Assembly: GCF_001640025.1 (NCBI RefSeq)
Contig: NC_031671.1
Coordinates: 1,364,001 to 1,428,000 of the forward strand
Direction: 5' to 3'
Origin: Sugiyamaella lignohabitans
Lineage: Eukaryota; Ascomycota; Dipodascomycetes; Dipodascales; Trichomonascaceae
Length of the DNA: 64,000 nt
Shown here: positions 20,800 through 31,873 of the stretch, in pieces
Numbering within the stretch: position 1 is the stretch's first letter
Layout of the letters: each line of letters begins with the position of its first letter
Made by a program: the position numbers and the translations under genes
The notes under the pieces: model-generated
Databases searched by the model: none
The model's input: the letters and a program-made list of their open reading frames with translations, nothing else
What the model was told of the DNA's origin: nothing

Positions 20800-20859
20800 G
20801 ACTCGAGCGAAGCGAGAGGAGCCGCGGGGTCTGGGGCGGAGCCCCAGCCGCCGGAGGCA
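20800..20859 (-). repeat. GC-rich element, right half with CTCGAG-type hairpin
   Basis: It contains the CTCGAGCGAAGCGAG hairpin and the complete right arm, followed by a C-rich flank. The left half is absent. Confidence 0.88.
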
Positions 20860-21055
20860 CACCCCACCACCCCCAAGCAACCCGGATCTCGACTGTTGGG
20901 GGTACAGCGACCCGATCTTCAGATGCAAGCAGAAACTTAGAGTCACATTATCAAAACGCATGATCGGAGGTGCAGACGCAAGCCAGGCAGAAATAAACTT
21001 TCGAGCCGTGAAACTCGACCCCTTGGCAGGTCGAGGTCGGAGGAGTCAGACCACC

Positions 21056-21469
21056 GCCTCCGGCGGCTGGGGCGCTGCCCCAGACCCCGTTGTGCTCCGC
21101 TTCGCGGAGCGGCTGGGACAATGTGTGAGGTCCGTGGGTTGGGGGCGGTGGTGGGTGGTCAGGGTCGAGAGTTTAGGACTGCTTTGGACCAGAAAATGCT
21201 TGCTTTCATTCTTGAAACAATTGGCAAACCAACGGACCTGGTTGACTGGCTGGAGAACGGTTTTCGCCAGCAACGACCCCGCTCCTTCGCTGCAACAGAC
21301 CCCTCCCCCACCTTCTGGATGCGCCAGGAGCGTCTTGGCCAGTCACCGATACCGGCCAACCAGGCCCCATCGCCGTACCCCTCCAACCCCCGGAAATCAC
21401 ATCCCACTCCGTCCCCCCTACCCCTCAAAAAAAGCTCCTCGAAGCGGAGCACAACGGGGTCTGAGGCAG
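21056..21469 (+). repeat. Variant GC-rich element with about 320-bp interior
   Basis: The left arm (21056-21110) has GGGGCGCTGCCCC instead of GGGGCTCCGCCCC and an inner hairpin CTCCGCTTCGCGGAG. The related right inner hairpin and a broken arm lie at 21434-21469. The two could be ends of one long variant copy or two separate halves. A copy of the same variant arm lies at 62125. Confidence 0.6.
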
Positions 21470-22706
21470 TGGCCTGACCCCCCGGGATCACATCCCTCGA
21501 AAGACTTTTTCCTGTAACTGACCGGGTACAATTAACCTTCTCAGCCTTGCGGCCCTGTTTGAGTAGCGTCGCCCACACCCCACCATACATGATGTGCCTC
21601 ACTAAACTTGTATGCAGCAGGCGCCCCGCCTGCCTCGTCATTTATCCATTTATCCTAATTTGCACCTGCTTTGTTCCAATTAGGCCGATGCACCCCTCCC
21701 ACTTTGATCGGCCTCCACCGACCCCGCCGTCTCATCCCCCGAACGGATATTTTAGCCCAACCACCCTATTCCAGCAATATTTTCTCCGAGAAAAAAAGAA
21801 GTTTCCGTGTATGGACTGGGGTGAAAAAAAAAGTTTTTCTAGCCTCCCTAAGTTTGTGGGTAGTTTCAGATGGCCTCGTGGGATGCGATGACCAGTGAGC
21901 TAGCTCCTTTGACCAGTCGGTTTTCTACTGTGAAAAGTAGATTGTTTCACCTCTCCAGGGATCCCCAGCAGCAGCAGCAGCCCGCAAACCCCCCTCATAC
22001 CCCCCCGTGACTGCTGGTGGCCCCACTGGCCTGCGTTGCCTTGCCCTGTCCTACGCACCTGCACCACCATATTTCACCTTACCCCGCAGCTCACCTGTGC
22101 AGCCTCTCTGTATACAGACTGCTTAATCCGGGCTGGTGCGCACCCTCTTCAGTAATGTGCCAATCATTTATAAAGGACGACTGTCCATCATCACAGCAAA
22201 AAGAGACCAGTGGCTTGTATTTTTTCCGGTTGTTCTAAACTACTTGTCGCACTTGATTGTGAAGTTCTTATTGGATTTTTACTGTCTGTCTTGTTTTTTT
22301 CACTAAAAATCTTAATTGTTCCAAGTATAGAGGACTCAATTGATTGGCACGTAAATTAAGCCAGCCATAGCAACCTTGTGTCAGCTGATATCTTTATAGC
22401 TGATTTCAAAAGTCCATTTTCGGATCTCTGTTTTTAGACTCCAGTTCTAACCCCCATTCTAAATCCCAATACAAGGGCCTGTTTAGATTTTTTTCAGGGG
22501 CTTTTTTGTGTGTAGATTGTCGAGGAAACTGGTTGACGGCCAATTGGGTTTGATTTTGAGTATTTGCCCGATTTGTCATTAGGTTCACCGCCAGCGGCAG
22601 TTTTCAGTGACATCATATTTACCACTATACTAGTTTGTCAGTAATAGTTTGTGGATTTTTCAAAAAAAAAAGTATTTCGTTCTGATATTCATTAGTTGTA
22701 ATTAGA

Positions 22707-24764
22707 ATGCCTCGTGACGTCAAGAATCACTTCCTGTTCGAAGTTGCAACTGAGGTTGCCAACCGAGTCGGTGGTATCTACTCGGTCATCAAGTCCAAGG
22801 CTCCTGTGACCACCAAGGAGTATCGTAACCGTTACTGTCTTATTGGTCCTTTAAACAGAAAGTCGGCTGCTACTGAGGTAGAAGAATTGATTCCTACCAA
22901 TGTCCACCTTAAAGATGCTCTTGATGCCATGGCTTCTCGTGGTGTGCGTTATTTGTATGGTAGATGGCTAATTGAAGGTGCTCCAAGAGTTCTTTTGTTC
23001 GATACTCCTTCTGCATATGGATATTTGGACGAGTGGAAAGCGGATCTTTGGTCAATTGCCGGAATTCCTGCTCCTCCTACTGATACTGAGACCAACGAGG
23101 CTATTGTGTTTGGATACCTGGTGGCCTGGTTCCTCGGTGAATATGTTGCCAAAGACGTTGAGCATGCTGTTATTGCCCATTTCCACGAATGGCTTGCGGG
23201 AGTGGCTTTGCCATTGTGTAGAAAGCGTCGTTTGGACGTCACCACCATTTTCACCACCCATGCTACTTTGCTAGGTCGTTATTTGTGTGCTGGTTCGGTG
23301 GATTTTTACAATAACCTGCAATGGTTTGATGTAGATGCCGAGGCTGGCAAGAGAGGTATTTACCATCGTTACTGTATTGAAAGAGCTGCTGCTCACAGTT
23401 GTGATGTGTTTACCACTGTTTCACACATTACTGCCTATGAGAGTGAGCACTTGTTGAAACGTAAACCCGATGGAGTCTTGCCCAACGGTTTGAACGTGGT
23501 CAAGTTTTCTGCTGTTCACGAGTTCCAAAATTTGCATGCCATTACCAAGGAGAAGCTCAATGACTTTGTTCGTGGACACTTTTACGGACACTACGACTTT
23601 GACCTCGATAATACTCTGTACTTTTTCATTTCTGGCCGTTATGAGTACCGTAACAAGGGTGTAGATATGTACATTGAAGCGCTTGCCCGTTTGAACTACA
23701 GATTGAAGACCGAGAACTCTAACAAGACGGTAGTGGCCTTTATTATCATGCCTGCTGCAACCAATTCCTACACTGTTGAGACCTTGAAGGGACAGGCTGT
23801 TATTCGTGCCCTGGATAGCACTGTCAAGGATATCCAACAATTGATTGGCAGAAGACTTTTCGAGCACTGTGCTCGTTCTAGTGAGCACGGAAAGGAAGTT
23901 CCTGAACTTGACGAGCTTTTGACCGGTTCTGACAGAGTTCTTCTTAAACGTAGAGTGTTTGCCCTTAAGAGAAACAGTTTACCTCCTATTGTCACTCATA
24001 ACATGGCTGATGATGCCAACGATCCAATCTTAAACCAAATTCGTCGTGTACAACTTTTTAACCACCCCTCTGACAGAGTAAAGATCATTTTCCACCCCGA
24101 GTTCCTCAACTCTAACAACCCCATTCTACCTCTTGATTATGACGACTTTGTCCGTGGTTGTCACTTGGGTATCTTCCCTTCATACTATGAACCATGGGGA
24201 TACACTCCTGCCGAGTGTACTGTCATGGGTGTTCCTTCCATCACTACCAACTTGTCTGGTTTCGGTTGTTATATGGAAGACTTGATCGAGAACTCGAGTG
24301 ACTATGGTATTTACATTGTTGACCGTAGATCCAAGGGTGTCGACGACTCGATCAATCAACTCAGTGATTACATGTTCGACTTTACTCTCAAGTCAAGACG
24401 TCAACGTATCAACCAACGTAACCGTACCGAGCGTTTGTCTGATCTTCTTGACTGGAAGAGAATGGGACTCGAGTACATTAAGGCCCGTCAACTAGCACTT
24501 AGAAGAGCCTATCCTGACTCATTCTCTGATGGTGATGACGAGAACCCATTCACATCTGCCACCGCCCACAAGCTTACGAGACCACTTTCTGTTCCAGGAT
24601 CGCCTCTTGACCGCGCTGGTTTCATGACTCCTGGTGATCTTGGCAGCTTGCAAGAGCTCTCCCAGTCTCTCAACACCGAGGACTATGTTGGCTTCAAGTT
24701 GCCTGAAGAGGAAGAAGAGGAGTCTGAATACGACTCGTATCCACTCACCTTGCGCTCCAGCTAG
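22707..24764 (+). CDS. GSY2: Glycogen synthase (GSY1/GSY2 type)
   Basis: The intronless 685-residue protein matches fungal GT3 glycogen synthases along its whole length. It starts [24 protein letters not shown], with the UDP-glucose-binding region at the N-terminus. The C-terminal domain contains [17 protein letters not shown] with the catalytic Glu. An arginine cluster ([19 protein letters not shown], near 567-585) binds glucose-6-phosphate. The tail has Ser/Thr phosphorylation sites RPLSVPGSP and MTPGDLGSL followed by an acidic end. It elongates alpha-1,4-glucan from UDP-glucose in the cytosol; glucose-6-phosphate activates it and tail phosphorylation inhibits it. With one copy visible, GSY1 and GSY2 cannot be told apart. 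Confidence 0.95.
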   Translation: MPRDVKNHFLFEVATEVANRVGGIYSVIKSKAPVTTKEYRNRYCLIGPLNRKSAATEVEELIPTNVHLKDALDAMASRGVRYLYGRWLIEGAPRVLLFDTPSAYGYLDEWKADLWSIAGIPAPPTDTETNEAIVFGYLVAWFLGEYVAKDVEHAVIAHFHEWLAGVALPLCRKRRLDVTTIFTTHATLLGRYLCAGSVDFYNNLQWFDVDAEAGKRGIYHRYCIERAAAHSCDVFTTVSHITAYESEHLLKRKPDGVLPNGLNVVKFSAVHEFQNLHAITKEKLNDFVRGHFYGHYDFDLDNTLYFFISGRYEYRNKGVDMYIEALARLNYRLKTENSNKTVVAFIIMPAATNSYTVETLKGQAVIRALDSTVKDIQQLIGRRLFEHCARSSEHGKEVPELDELLTGSDRVLLKRRVFALKRNSLPPIVTHNMADDANDPILNQIRRVQLFNHPSDRVKIIFHPEFLNSNNPILPLDYDDFVRGCHLGIFPSYYEPWGYTPAECTVMGVPSITTNLSGFGCYMEDLIENSSDYGIYIVDRRSKGVDDSINQLSDYMFDFTLKSRRQRINQRNRTERLSDLLDWKRMGLEYIKARQLALRRAYPDSFSDGDDENPFTSATAHKLTRPLSVPGSPLDRAGFMTPGDLGSLQELSQSLNTEDYVGFKLPEEEEEESEYDSYPLTLRSS

Positions 24765-24922
24765 TTCTGCATCACCGTACCCCTAAAAATTATATACATG
24801 TGTCATATTAATATAGTTCATTTGCAACATAAGGCTTCTCACTCATCTGGCTGTCAAGCAGATGCATATACTGGATAGACGAAGCATGCGGTGAGACCTG
24901 AATGATTATGTGACGTCCAGTA

Positions 24923-24978
24923 TGCCTCCGGCGGCTGGGGCTCCGCCCCAGACCCTGGTTGCTCCTGCTTCGCAGGAG
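24923..24978 (+). repeat. GC-rich element, left half with TTCGCA-type hairpin
   Basis: The left arm and inner hairpin end at GGAG. The loop start (AGGGCTGAGACC) has lost similarity to other copies. It lies 160 bp after the glycogen synthase stop. Confidence 0.87.
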
Positions 24979-25966
24979 AGGGCTGAGACCCTGGACTTGA
25001 ACCTGAATCAAGCCTTTTTTTAAAAAAATCAAACAATACCCATGATGGATATTAATAAAAACGTGATACAGCTAACTCGTAATCAAGAACTGATCCCAAA
25101 TGGAGCGCCAAATATTTTGAATCTAAAATTGCTAACGATAGCTTGCAATTAGGTAAAACGAGAGTGGTCATCCTCGTAATATATAAATAAAATTGTCTGA
25201 ATTATATAGTAGATGACTTAAATACATGATTAGATGATAGTATGAGTCGGATCACGCAATAAACTGCCCAGGATGAACATTCTACTAATATCTCGAAGTA
25301 GAATATCAGCTGATTGTGTTCAACTAGTAGTTGTCCGGTCATAAAGGGCAAACGGCGAAAAAAAAAAAAATTGAGAGCTAAGCACAATCAATCACTTGGA
25401 ATTGCTAATATCAAATATGTGAACTGCGGGAGGGACGGTATTGCTGGTCACCCGGTATTAGGTTTACGCAGTTTTGAGATTTGCCAGGGTTTCTTGGTGC
25501 TGAGATTACCCAGTATTACAGTATTACGGTCACGCATCTCTGCAGTTTTGCAAATCGAAGACATTGCGTTGATATATAACAGAAAAAATATGGGTTTGAC
25601 AAGGCTCGATAAAGCTCCATCCATCATCGTTACGGCATTGGCTGAATAATAAGTGACCCATAATAAGCTGCATTTTCTTATTCGTGGAAATTTGTTTTCA
25701 TTTTTCCATTTTTTGTCCATTTCCATTGTTTCATCTTTTTAGTTTTTATTTTAGACTTGTGCAGAGATTGTCAAGAATTAAATAGAGAGTTAAGAATACC
25801 TAGAGTGTAAAGCACTGGAGATATTAGTCAAAATGTTCATCCTGGACAGATTATTATCCAGCTCAGACAGTCGCTTGGAATTGCTTAATATTGAGGTGTG
25901 AAAATATCTTGTTTGTATTAACATACTGGCCAGAGAAATTCTGCCTGTATCACAGGGGACTGCTGG

Positions 25967-26041
25967 GACCGTCGACGCGACGACTCGAGCGTAGCGAGAG
26001 GAGCCACAGGGTCTGGAGCAGAGCCCCAGCCGTGGGAGGCA
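25967..26041 (-). repeat. GC-rich element, right half with part of the loop
   Basis: It keeps the loop core GCTGGGACCGTCGACG, the CTCGAG-type hairpin and a decayed right arm (GAGCAGAGCCCCAGCCGTGG), so it is an older copy. Confidence 0.8.
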
Positions 26042-26435
26042 ACCCCTCCTCCCCTTCCTGTCCCGATTCGCAGATTAAAGTTAGAGTACGGTTGAGTCAA
26101 GCCAGTTATCGGCTTATCGCTGCAGGGTCTTATTGCAATCTGCATTATCGCGATCGACGTCATCGCCGATCAGGGGTGAACTTTATTGAATACGACGGAA
26201 AAACAAGCACAGGTTAGAGAAAATCAGGTCCACAACGACAATTCAATTTATCTGGAGCATTCTGAGATCGTTATAATTAATATTCCAGACTGAATCACGA
26301 CAGGGTCTTAACAAGCAGTCACGTGGTCCATGCTCGATATACGCGTTGACGCCGGGTCCAGCACTATACCGAACCTTCCCTTACCACATGACCCTGCGCC
26401 ATAATTTAAATGTGCCATAATTTATAAATTCAAAG

Positions 26436-26443
26436 TATATATA
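26436..26443 (+). promoter_or_regulatory. TATA-like element upstream of the gene at 26665
   Basis: TATATATA about 225 bp before the ATG, followed by a T- and C-rich leader typical of yeast transcription start regions. Confidence 0.4.
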
Positions 26444-26664
26444 CAGGTGCTGTTGCCCCCTCTGGTACATTTTTTCTTCATCTTTGACACAACGTTTGAT
26501 CGCTGAACATTTTGTTACATCGAGATTTTGACGTTTTGAAGACCACCCCGTGCTTGCACCGCTAAAAACTGATTGTTTACTGGATTATTTTTTTATTTGT
26601 TTTATTATTGTGTTTTTGTTGTGATTGTTCTTATCCTATTAATTTCTGGATTCCTGGTGCAATT

Positions 26665-27423
26665 ATGACAAACGAAGTTGAGACTTCTCTTGTTGCCAGG
26701 CTCTGCTTGATTTATTCCATCATTTTCTTCTTCTTTTTTGTGTGTTATCTTGTTTACTGCTTCCTCTATGTCCCGTACCCCCATAGGGATGATTCCCCTA
26801 AGATTGTGTCTCAACCGTCCAAACCCCAACCGACTTTGGGAGATAAAATGGTGCTCGGAGCTGCTTCTAGTCTTGGTAAAGCAATTGGTAAAACATGCCA
26901 GGTCTTCTCCGCTGGTGGGAATCGTGCCTACCGCTCTCAGAAGGCTATCAAGAATTGGAGAACAGGAACAATCCCTGCTTCTGAGCAGACAAAGAATACT
27001 GCTAGCATGGTCCTAAGTGATAAACCCCAACAGAAGGCAGTCACCTCTTCATCAGATGTGATTTCTGAGGCCCCATCTTTCAATGCATCCCAGAACTCAT
27101 CCAACTTGTCACCATTACAGACATTGCCAATCCCAGACAACAACAACAACAACAACAACACTGGTGGATCCAAGAATCAGAGTACAATTGAAGTGTCACC
27201 ATCAGAGACACAAACACCCCCAAAGAAGAAGAAATCTGGACTCAAAAAGTTATTAAAGAAGTTTAAGATCAAGAGACGTTCCTCCAAAGATTCCATTGAA
27301 ATTTCATCGGTATCTTCTGACTCGTCTTCCGTTGAAACTTCTACCAAACCCAAAAAGTCTATTTTCAGATTCAAGAGATTTAAGAAACTCTTCAAGAAGT
27401 CACTATCCCAGGTCACTCAGTAG
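26665..27423 (+). CDS. Single-span membrane protein with Lys/Arg-rich tail, unknown function
   Basis: The protein is 252 residues from the first ATG at 26665; the frame extends upstream only without an ATG. A strongly hydrophobic Phe-rich segment lies at about 9-36, and the sequence then turns hydrophilic: Ser/Thr/Asn-rich with a run of eight Asn near 158-165. The C-terminal third carries repeated basic clusters (KKKKSGLKKLLKKFKIKRR and RFKRFKKLFKKS) separated by a Ser-rich patch. It could be a membrane-anchored protein that binds acidic lipids or nucleic acid through the tail; that is inference. No family was recognised. Confidence 0.65.
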   Translation: MTNEVETSLVARLCLIYSIIFFFFFVCYLVYCFLYVPYPHRDDSPKIVSQPSKPQPTLGDKMVLGAASSLGKAIGKTCQVFSAGGNRAYRSQKAIKNWRTGTIPASEQTKNTASMVLSDKPQQKAVTSSSDVISEAPSFNASQNSSNLSPLQTLPIPDNNNNNNNTGGSKNQSTIEVSPSETQTPPKKKKSGLKKLLKKFKIKRRSSKDSIEISSVSSDSSSVETSTKPKKSIFRFKRFKKLFKKSLSQVTQ

Positions 27424-28857
27424 TTTGTGGTTCGTCTCTTCATTTCCTCTAGAGACCACATGAAACGTAAACAAACTTTATTTCGGCATTACAAACACCT
27501 TCACATACCAGAGACATACTTCAGTCTCTTGTTATAGTCATGGTTAAGCACTCAGTTTCATCATCACGTTCACCTCTCCGCTACTTCAGTTTCCAGAAAT
27601 CAGACTAAACTTTGGACATTGGCAAGCATCTTCTCCCTAAGACTAGACGTGTCGCGATGTGGTGTCCTGTCGCTTGACTATCTAGATCTGGTATTGTCAT
27701 CCCGAGGCATACCCTGATGTTTCTGCCACAGCAGTCCTTAGTTTCATCCTCCAGATTCATGGCACGCACTAGTATCTTCAGCTACTGTCAGATCCGAGTA
27801 CTATTTTCGGATTATGTAGCACTAGTTTGGCACTCCAAGTCCAACTAGGAAGTCTAGTCATTGATCGTGCTTTTCTATCTTCATCCTTAGTCTGATTTAT
27901 GCTTGTGGGAGCACTGGAAATCTTAGTACTGGTGAATTGACTTCAAAAACTAGTGTGGACTTTCGTTATTAGCTGGGCCCTTCTACTACTTGTTACTATA
28001 ATAATATTATTAATTTTTTATTATCTTTATATTGCTGGTTCCGCTCGGCACATGGAAGCATCCATTTCGGACCACAAACGAGTGGTTCTGGAGCCATATA
28101 TGATATTACCGTTCATAAGCCAGTTCTATTGTTATCTAACTATCAATAGTAAAGCCAATGTTCAATCCCCACTTTTCAGGCTGTTAGTCTTATGTGCCTT
28201 TAAATGTCATGGAGTTGAGTAATCGCGTTTGGGTCACCAAGCTCAGTCGCCTCAACTGCAATGGTACGAAACAATCAAACGACGATAGACACCTAAAAGG
28301 CAATTTAGGTTTTGACGGCTATTATATACTATCTGAAAACATCTATGAAAAGAAGTACTATAGAACTCTTAAATATAGATAGAGAAGTGGTTTGATTAAC
28401 TGAAGTGGTAACTGCACTGGTTCTAGTTTATTTACCTGAGCAGGAATAGTACTGATTGCAGTTTAGTTCGCTGCAAAGTAGGCATCCTTTGATTATACTC
28501 TCTATATACACTTGATAATCGTTTGGACGCAGCGCCTCGCTTAAATAGAATTGCACTTGGACAGGCTAGAAGTTCACCGCTCCTGATTTATGCTACGTTG
28601 TAATATCAAGTTGTAGGACACACGAACAAAACGTTTTCGCACTCCTTTGCCATTCGTAATACTAGTACCCAATGTGTCTGTACACCACTAGTGGGAATCT
28701 CATAATATGAATCTGTCAGTATAGAGTCATATATGGTCTACAACTAACTCAATGCGATATAATAGATTGATGCAAAATGGGCAGATACCGCTTTAGATAA
28801 AAATAGCTCGTAATTGTGCTATTATCTGGCTGCTAATAGTCAATAAATAGAGTCCAG
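27424..28857. other. Intergenic region without recognisable genes
   Basis: 1.4 kb between convergent ends of the basic-tail gene and VPS37. It is pyrimidine-rich at the left and A/T-rich in the middle. It holds two short open frames (27953-28222 and 28194-28382) with no coding signature and no GC-rich element, unlike most other convergent gaps here. Confidence 0.5.
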
Positions 28858-29695
28858 TTAGAGACGTCGAACACGGTCTTCCTTCCAACGCTCCAACTGT
28901 TCATTTCGAAGGTGATAAAGCTTGCGTTCTTTACGGTAGTTGCGAATAAATTCGTTTACATTATCGCCACTGCCATCTGGTGTCAGAGTGGTAGAACCTT
29001 CAAGAAAGCTCGCTGCAAATGTTTCTGAAAGCGAGTCTGTCTCTGAAACGGCATATTCCAGACGAGACTTCAATGCTGGCATACTGAAAGGTTGCAACGC
29101 ACGATACATTTCGGTCTCAGTCTGAGCCCATTGATTCTCCAATTCTTGCGATTGCGTCAATGATTCCTTGGCGCTACTTCTCAGTTCTTTCAATGCTTCA
29201 ATCTTATCTATCAGCTCCCGTGCTCGTACCAGATTAGCATGTGCAACTTCTTGCTGATGTTTAAATATCTGTTCTCCCTGCTCACTCGACTCAAATATGC
29301 CCTTCAGGGCCTCTTTATTTTCAGCCAACTCATTCAAAATGTGAATCCTACTCTACGGTTAGTATCCATCTAGCACCAATTAGATCACATATCTCCAAAT
29401 CCAGATAGTATCCAAATCCAGATAGTATCCAATCCACTATATCCTTCCCAAGATTGAAGTGTATAAGATCCTATCTGAAAGGCATTATGTCTAGCGGCAT
29501 TCTGTATTCATACTTTTTATCTGTCAACTCAGACGGCACCTGACTGGGAACTATATTTATCGGGGTAGGTCTCGCTGCCATAGCCGGCTCAACTGCAGCA
29601 CCAGTGCCTGCACTGCTTGACCGGTACTCTCCATTTGGGGTCGATATGCCACTTTTGTCGGGTAATGGAGGTGGGGCTTGTGGCGAATAGCTCAT
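28858..29695 (-). CDS. VPS37: ESCRT-I subunit VPS37 (SRN2), two exons
   Basis: Exon 1 is 29514-29695 and exon 2 is 28858-29347, giving 223 residues (S. cerevisiae Srn2 has 213). The N-terminus is Pro-rich and disordered (SYSPQAPPPLPDK). The C-terminal two thirds are the helical Mod(r) domain, running from TDKKIHILNELAENKEALK through a long coiled coil to FIRNYRKERKLYHLRNEQLERW. The 166-bp intron has a GTATGA donor and the end TACTAACCGTAGAGTAG. Only the distal AG keeps the frame; the nearer one, five bases upstream, would give a quick stop. It joins Vps23 and Vps28 in sorting ubiquitinated cargo into endosomal vesicles. Confidence 0.8.
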
Positions 29696-29950
29696 AATTG
29701 ACTCGTAATGGACTCGTTTACTATCGTTGCAATGCAACTGAAGTGATGAAGCCATGAACCACCTCCGCAAATCACGGCATCGCGCATAACCCTGCCATTT
29801 TGCAACGGTGCTCCTACATCACAGCCAAAACGATATTTTCCTCTTCACGCGAGCAAACCTCGATACCATTTTTCTGGAAAAATATACCAGCACCCTTTTC
29901 CAAATGTGCCGTTACAACGTTGGTTCTCCCCTCAGCTTCTGGAGCGGGCC

Positions 29951-30098
29951 TGCCTCCGGCGGCTGGGGCTCCGCCCCAGACCCTGGTTGCTCCTCTCGCT
30001 TCGCTCGAGTCGTTGCTAGGGGTCCCCTCACGGTACAGACACCTCCTGCGAAGCAGGAGCAACCAGGGTCTGGGGCGGAGCCCCAGCCGCCGGAGGCA
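29951..30098 (-). repeat. GC-rich hairpin element, full copy, minus orientation
   Basis: A full 148-bp copy. The palindrome continues outward into the flanks (GGAGCGGGCC on the left, GGCCCGTTCC on the right) with one mismatch, extending the arms to about 54 bp. It ends 78 bp before tRNA-Asn. Confidence 0.92.
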
Positions 30099-30176
30099 GG
30101 CCCGTTCCAGGACGTGAAATGGAAGGAGGAGACAAGTGTTCGAAACGCCCATGAGCCTACGACTACACTAAGTTAT

Positions 30177-30250
30177 GACTTCGTGGCCAAGCTGGTTAAG
30201 GCGTGCGACTGTTAATCGCAAGATCGAGAGTTCAATCCTCTCCGAGGTCG
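30177..30250 (+). tRNA. tRNA-Asn (anticodon GTT)
   Basis: A 74-nt cloverleaf without intron. The 7-bp acceptor stem (GACTTCG with CGAGGTC) has one G-U pair. The A-box region is GTGGCCAAGCTGG, the anticodon loop CTGTTAA has GTT at 30211-30213, and the B-box/T-arm is GAGTTCAATCC. It closely follows the fungal tRNA-Asn consensus. A T7 run just downstream serves as Pol III terminator. Confidence 0.96.
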
Positions 30251-30251
30251 A

Positions 30252-30258
30252 TTTTTTT
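30252..30258 (+). terminator. Pol III terminator of tRNA-Asn
   Basis: Seven consecutive T one base after the discriminator position, the usual Pol III stop signal. Confidence 0.85.
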
Positions 30259-30398
30259 AGCATAGGCAGCATTTTTTTTCATTCGTCGAGCACATATCGC
30301 ATTGTGAAACACAATCTAGATTGGTTATTGTGAAAGAGAAATATATTCTAAATAATTTAATTTATAACTAGTGTCTTAATAAACCCGGGCGACAGGTG

Positions 30399-31169
30399 CT
30401 AATAGCGCATGCTAGTCTCAGTCCGGAGCCATTTCGGTGCGTACTTCGGGTCGTAAGTGAGAGTTGGTTCGTATAACTCAATAAACTAGCTCCATGTTAG
30501 TACCACTGGATCACAGTAGTCCACTTCGAACACACAGCACGATACTTACCTCCATATCTGCATCACCTTTACCACCAGCGAATTTGCTGTACTCGTCGAA
30601 AATGGCTGCCAAAGACCATCTGAAAACTGTCAGTCCACAATCCATACACCGAAATCAATCCCTCCACACCGTCTGACCGCCTGACCCAACGACTCGAGCG
30701 AAGCGAGAGGAGCAACCAGGGTCTGGGGCGGAGCCCCAGCCGCCGGAGGCACAATCCCACACCAAAAAGAACCCACTTACCCCAACAGCATCTTCCGCAT
30801 GATTCCCACCAGCACACCCACTCTGTGTTTGCCCTTATTAGAATGGACCAATACCGGGGCATTTCGTGTGTCGAGGAGGATATTGAGTCCTTCAGTGATA
30901 GCTTGCTCGTTGTTCTGAACAAAAGGTTCTTTGACACTTTTAAAGTGAAACCTTACGAGATTAATATTCTGCGACTTGGCCCACTCCTCATACTCCACAC
31001 TCTCCTCCTCAGGTCTGTCGCCAAAATACAGAATGGTCTTAAGTTTCAGGTTCTCGAGAAACGGATAACTTATCTCCAGCGGGTGACCGCTACGGTACAC
31101 GCCCTCCGCAACAGGAGCGAAATTCAGCGGTGGAACAAGGAGCTTGACCCTCTTATTCGGCCGCTGCAT
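30399..31169 (-). CDS. OCA2: OCA2-like atypical tyrosine/inositol-phosphatase-fold protein, three exons
   Basis: The exons are 30781-31169, 30550-30619 and 30399-30485, giving 181 residues. Introns are 30620-30780 (GTAAGT ... GACTGACAGTTTTCAG, containing a half GC-rich element) and 30486-30549 (64 bp, TACTAACATGGAGCTAG). The start is LVPPLNFAPVAEGVYRSGHP, the plant/fungal atypical dual-specificity phosphatase opening. The active-site loop reads HSNKGKHR at about 108-115, with Ser where HCX5R phosphatases have the nucleophilic Cys. Exons 2 and 3 supply WSLAAIFDEYSKFAGGKG and FIELYEP, which this family also has. Siw14/Oca1/Oca2 proteins act in inositol pyrophosphate and stress signalling. The Cys loss suggests a pseudophosphatase subunit, which I recall as typical of Oca2. 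Confidence 0.85.
30690..30751 (-). repeat. GC-rich half element inside OCA2-like intron 1
   Basis: A half copy with the CTCGAG-type hairpin and complete arm. In the gene's sense direction the arm comes first. It makes up 62 of the 161 intron bases and lies between the donor and the branch region. Confidence 0.9.
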
Positions 31170-31340
31170 TGCATTTAGCGGGCTCAACGCTGCACGAATC
31201 GTTCCAAATCGATTCTCCACGAACAGCTTTCGACTCCTCTCTCTATCTCTCTCGTCGCTCTCGCAATCCTTCCTCCTCCAGTTCACGGGATGTTAGGGTA
31301 CAATATCCCAAGGTTAGGGTCCGAGTAAGGGAATCGGGAC

Positions 31341-31490
31341 TGCCTCCGGCGGCTGGGGCTCCGCCCCAGACCCTGGTGGCTCCTCTCGCTTCGCTCGAGT
31401 CGTTGCGTGGGGTCCCTTCGTGTGCTCGGGGTATCTCCTGCGAAGCAGGAGCAACCAGGGTCTGGGGCGGAGCCCCAGCCGCCGGAGGCA
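31341..31490 (-). repeat. GC-rich hairpin element, full copy, minus orientation
   Basis: An intact 150-bp copy in the spacer between the OCA2-like start and the alpha/beta-hydrolase promoter. The 25-nt region between hairpins is unique to it apart from a GGTCCC core. Confidence 0.92.
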
Positions 31491-31865
31491 GGCCCCCCAC
31501 CACCACGTGTCGACCCAATTCGGGTTGTGGGTCCTTGTCTACGGGACTAAGGAGGTTTCGAACGGAGTTTGTTTGTGTTTTGACCGGGGCTGGAGGGTCG
31601 AGTGTTGGTTGTGTAAGCAAGTGGTAATCGAGCGGAGGTTGGAGCCCACAGATCGTCGGTTTATCGTGCATGGCGATGTAAGTGTCTGCGCTTGGATGGT
31701 GCGTATTGGGTATGTTAAGTCGTCGATCGGCCGCGGAGTGGTTAGAGCCCATGCTGGGGATCGTCCCTAACCGGTTGGTGCCTCGCGGGGTGTCAGCAGC
31801 GATAACCCATTGTTTTCGCAGCTGACTGACTGACTTCACTGACTGTCTGATTGATTCAACTTGTC

Positions 31866-31873
31866 TATAAATA
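31866..31873 (+). promoter_or_regulatory. TATA box of the alpha/beta-hydrolase gene
   Basis: TATAAATA about 165 bp upstream of the ATG at 32034, followed by a pyrimidine-rich start region and an A/C-rich leader. Confidence 0.5.

Larger units (their letters stand above)
20101..22706. other. Long intergenic region upstream of glycogen synthase
   Basis: 2.6 kb with one full element (20130-20267), a right half (20800-20859) and a divergent variant pair (21056-21469). Stress-element-like CCCCT/AGGGG motifs are scattered between 21400 and 22000, and a TATA-like TATAAAGG lies at 22169. T-rich DNA leads to the ATG. No gene was recognised. Confidence 0.55.
24765..26664. other. Intergenic region, A/T-rich, with facing half elements
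   Basis: 1.9 kb with a left half (24923-24978) and a right half (25967-26041) about 990 bp apart. No gene was found between them. The right end holds the leader and TATA of the next gene. Confidence 0.55.

Noticed and set aside
30541..30551. A U1-snRNA-like ATACTTACCT string, also seen near 9351
   Set aside because: Both are minus-strand GTAAGTAT splice donors, complementary to U1, in the OCA2-like and OYE genes.
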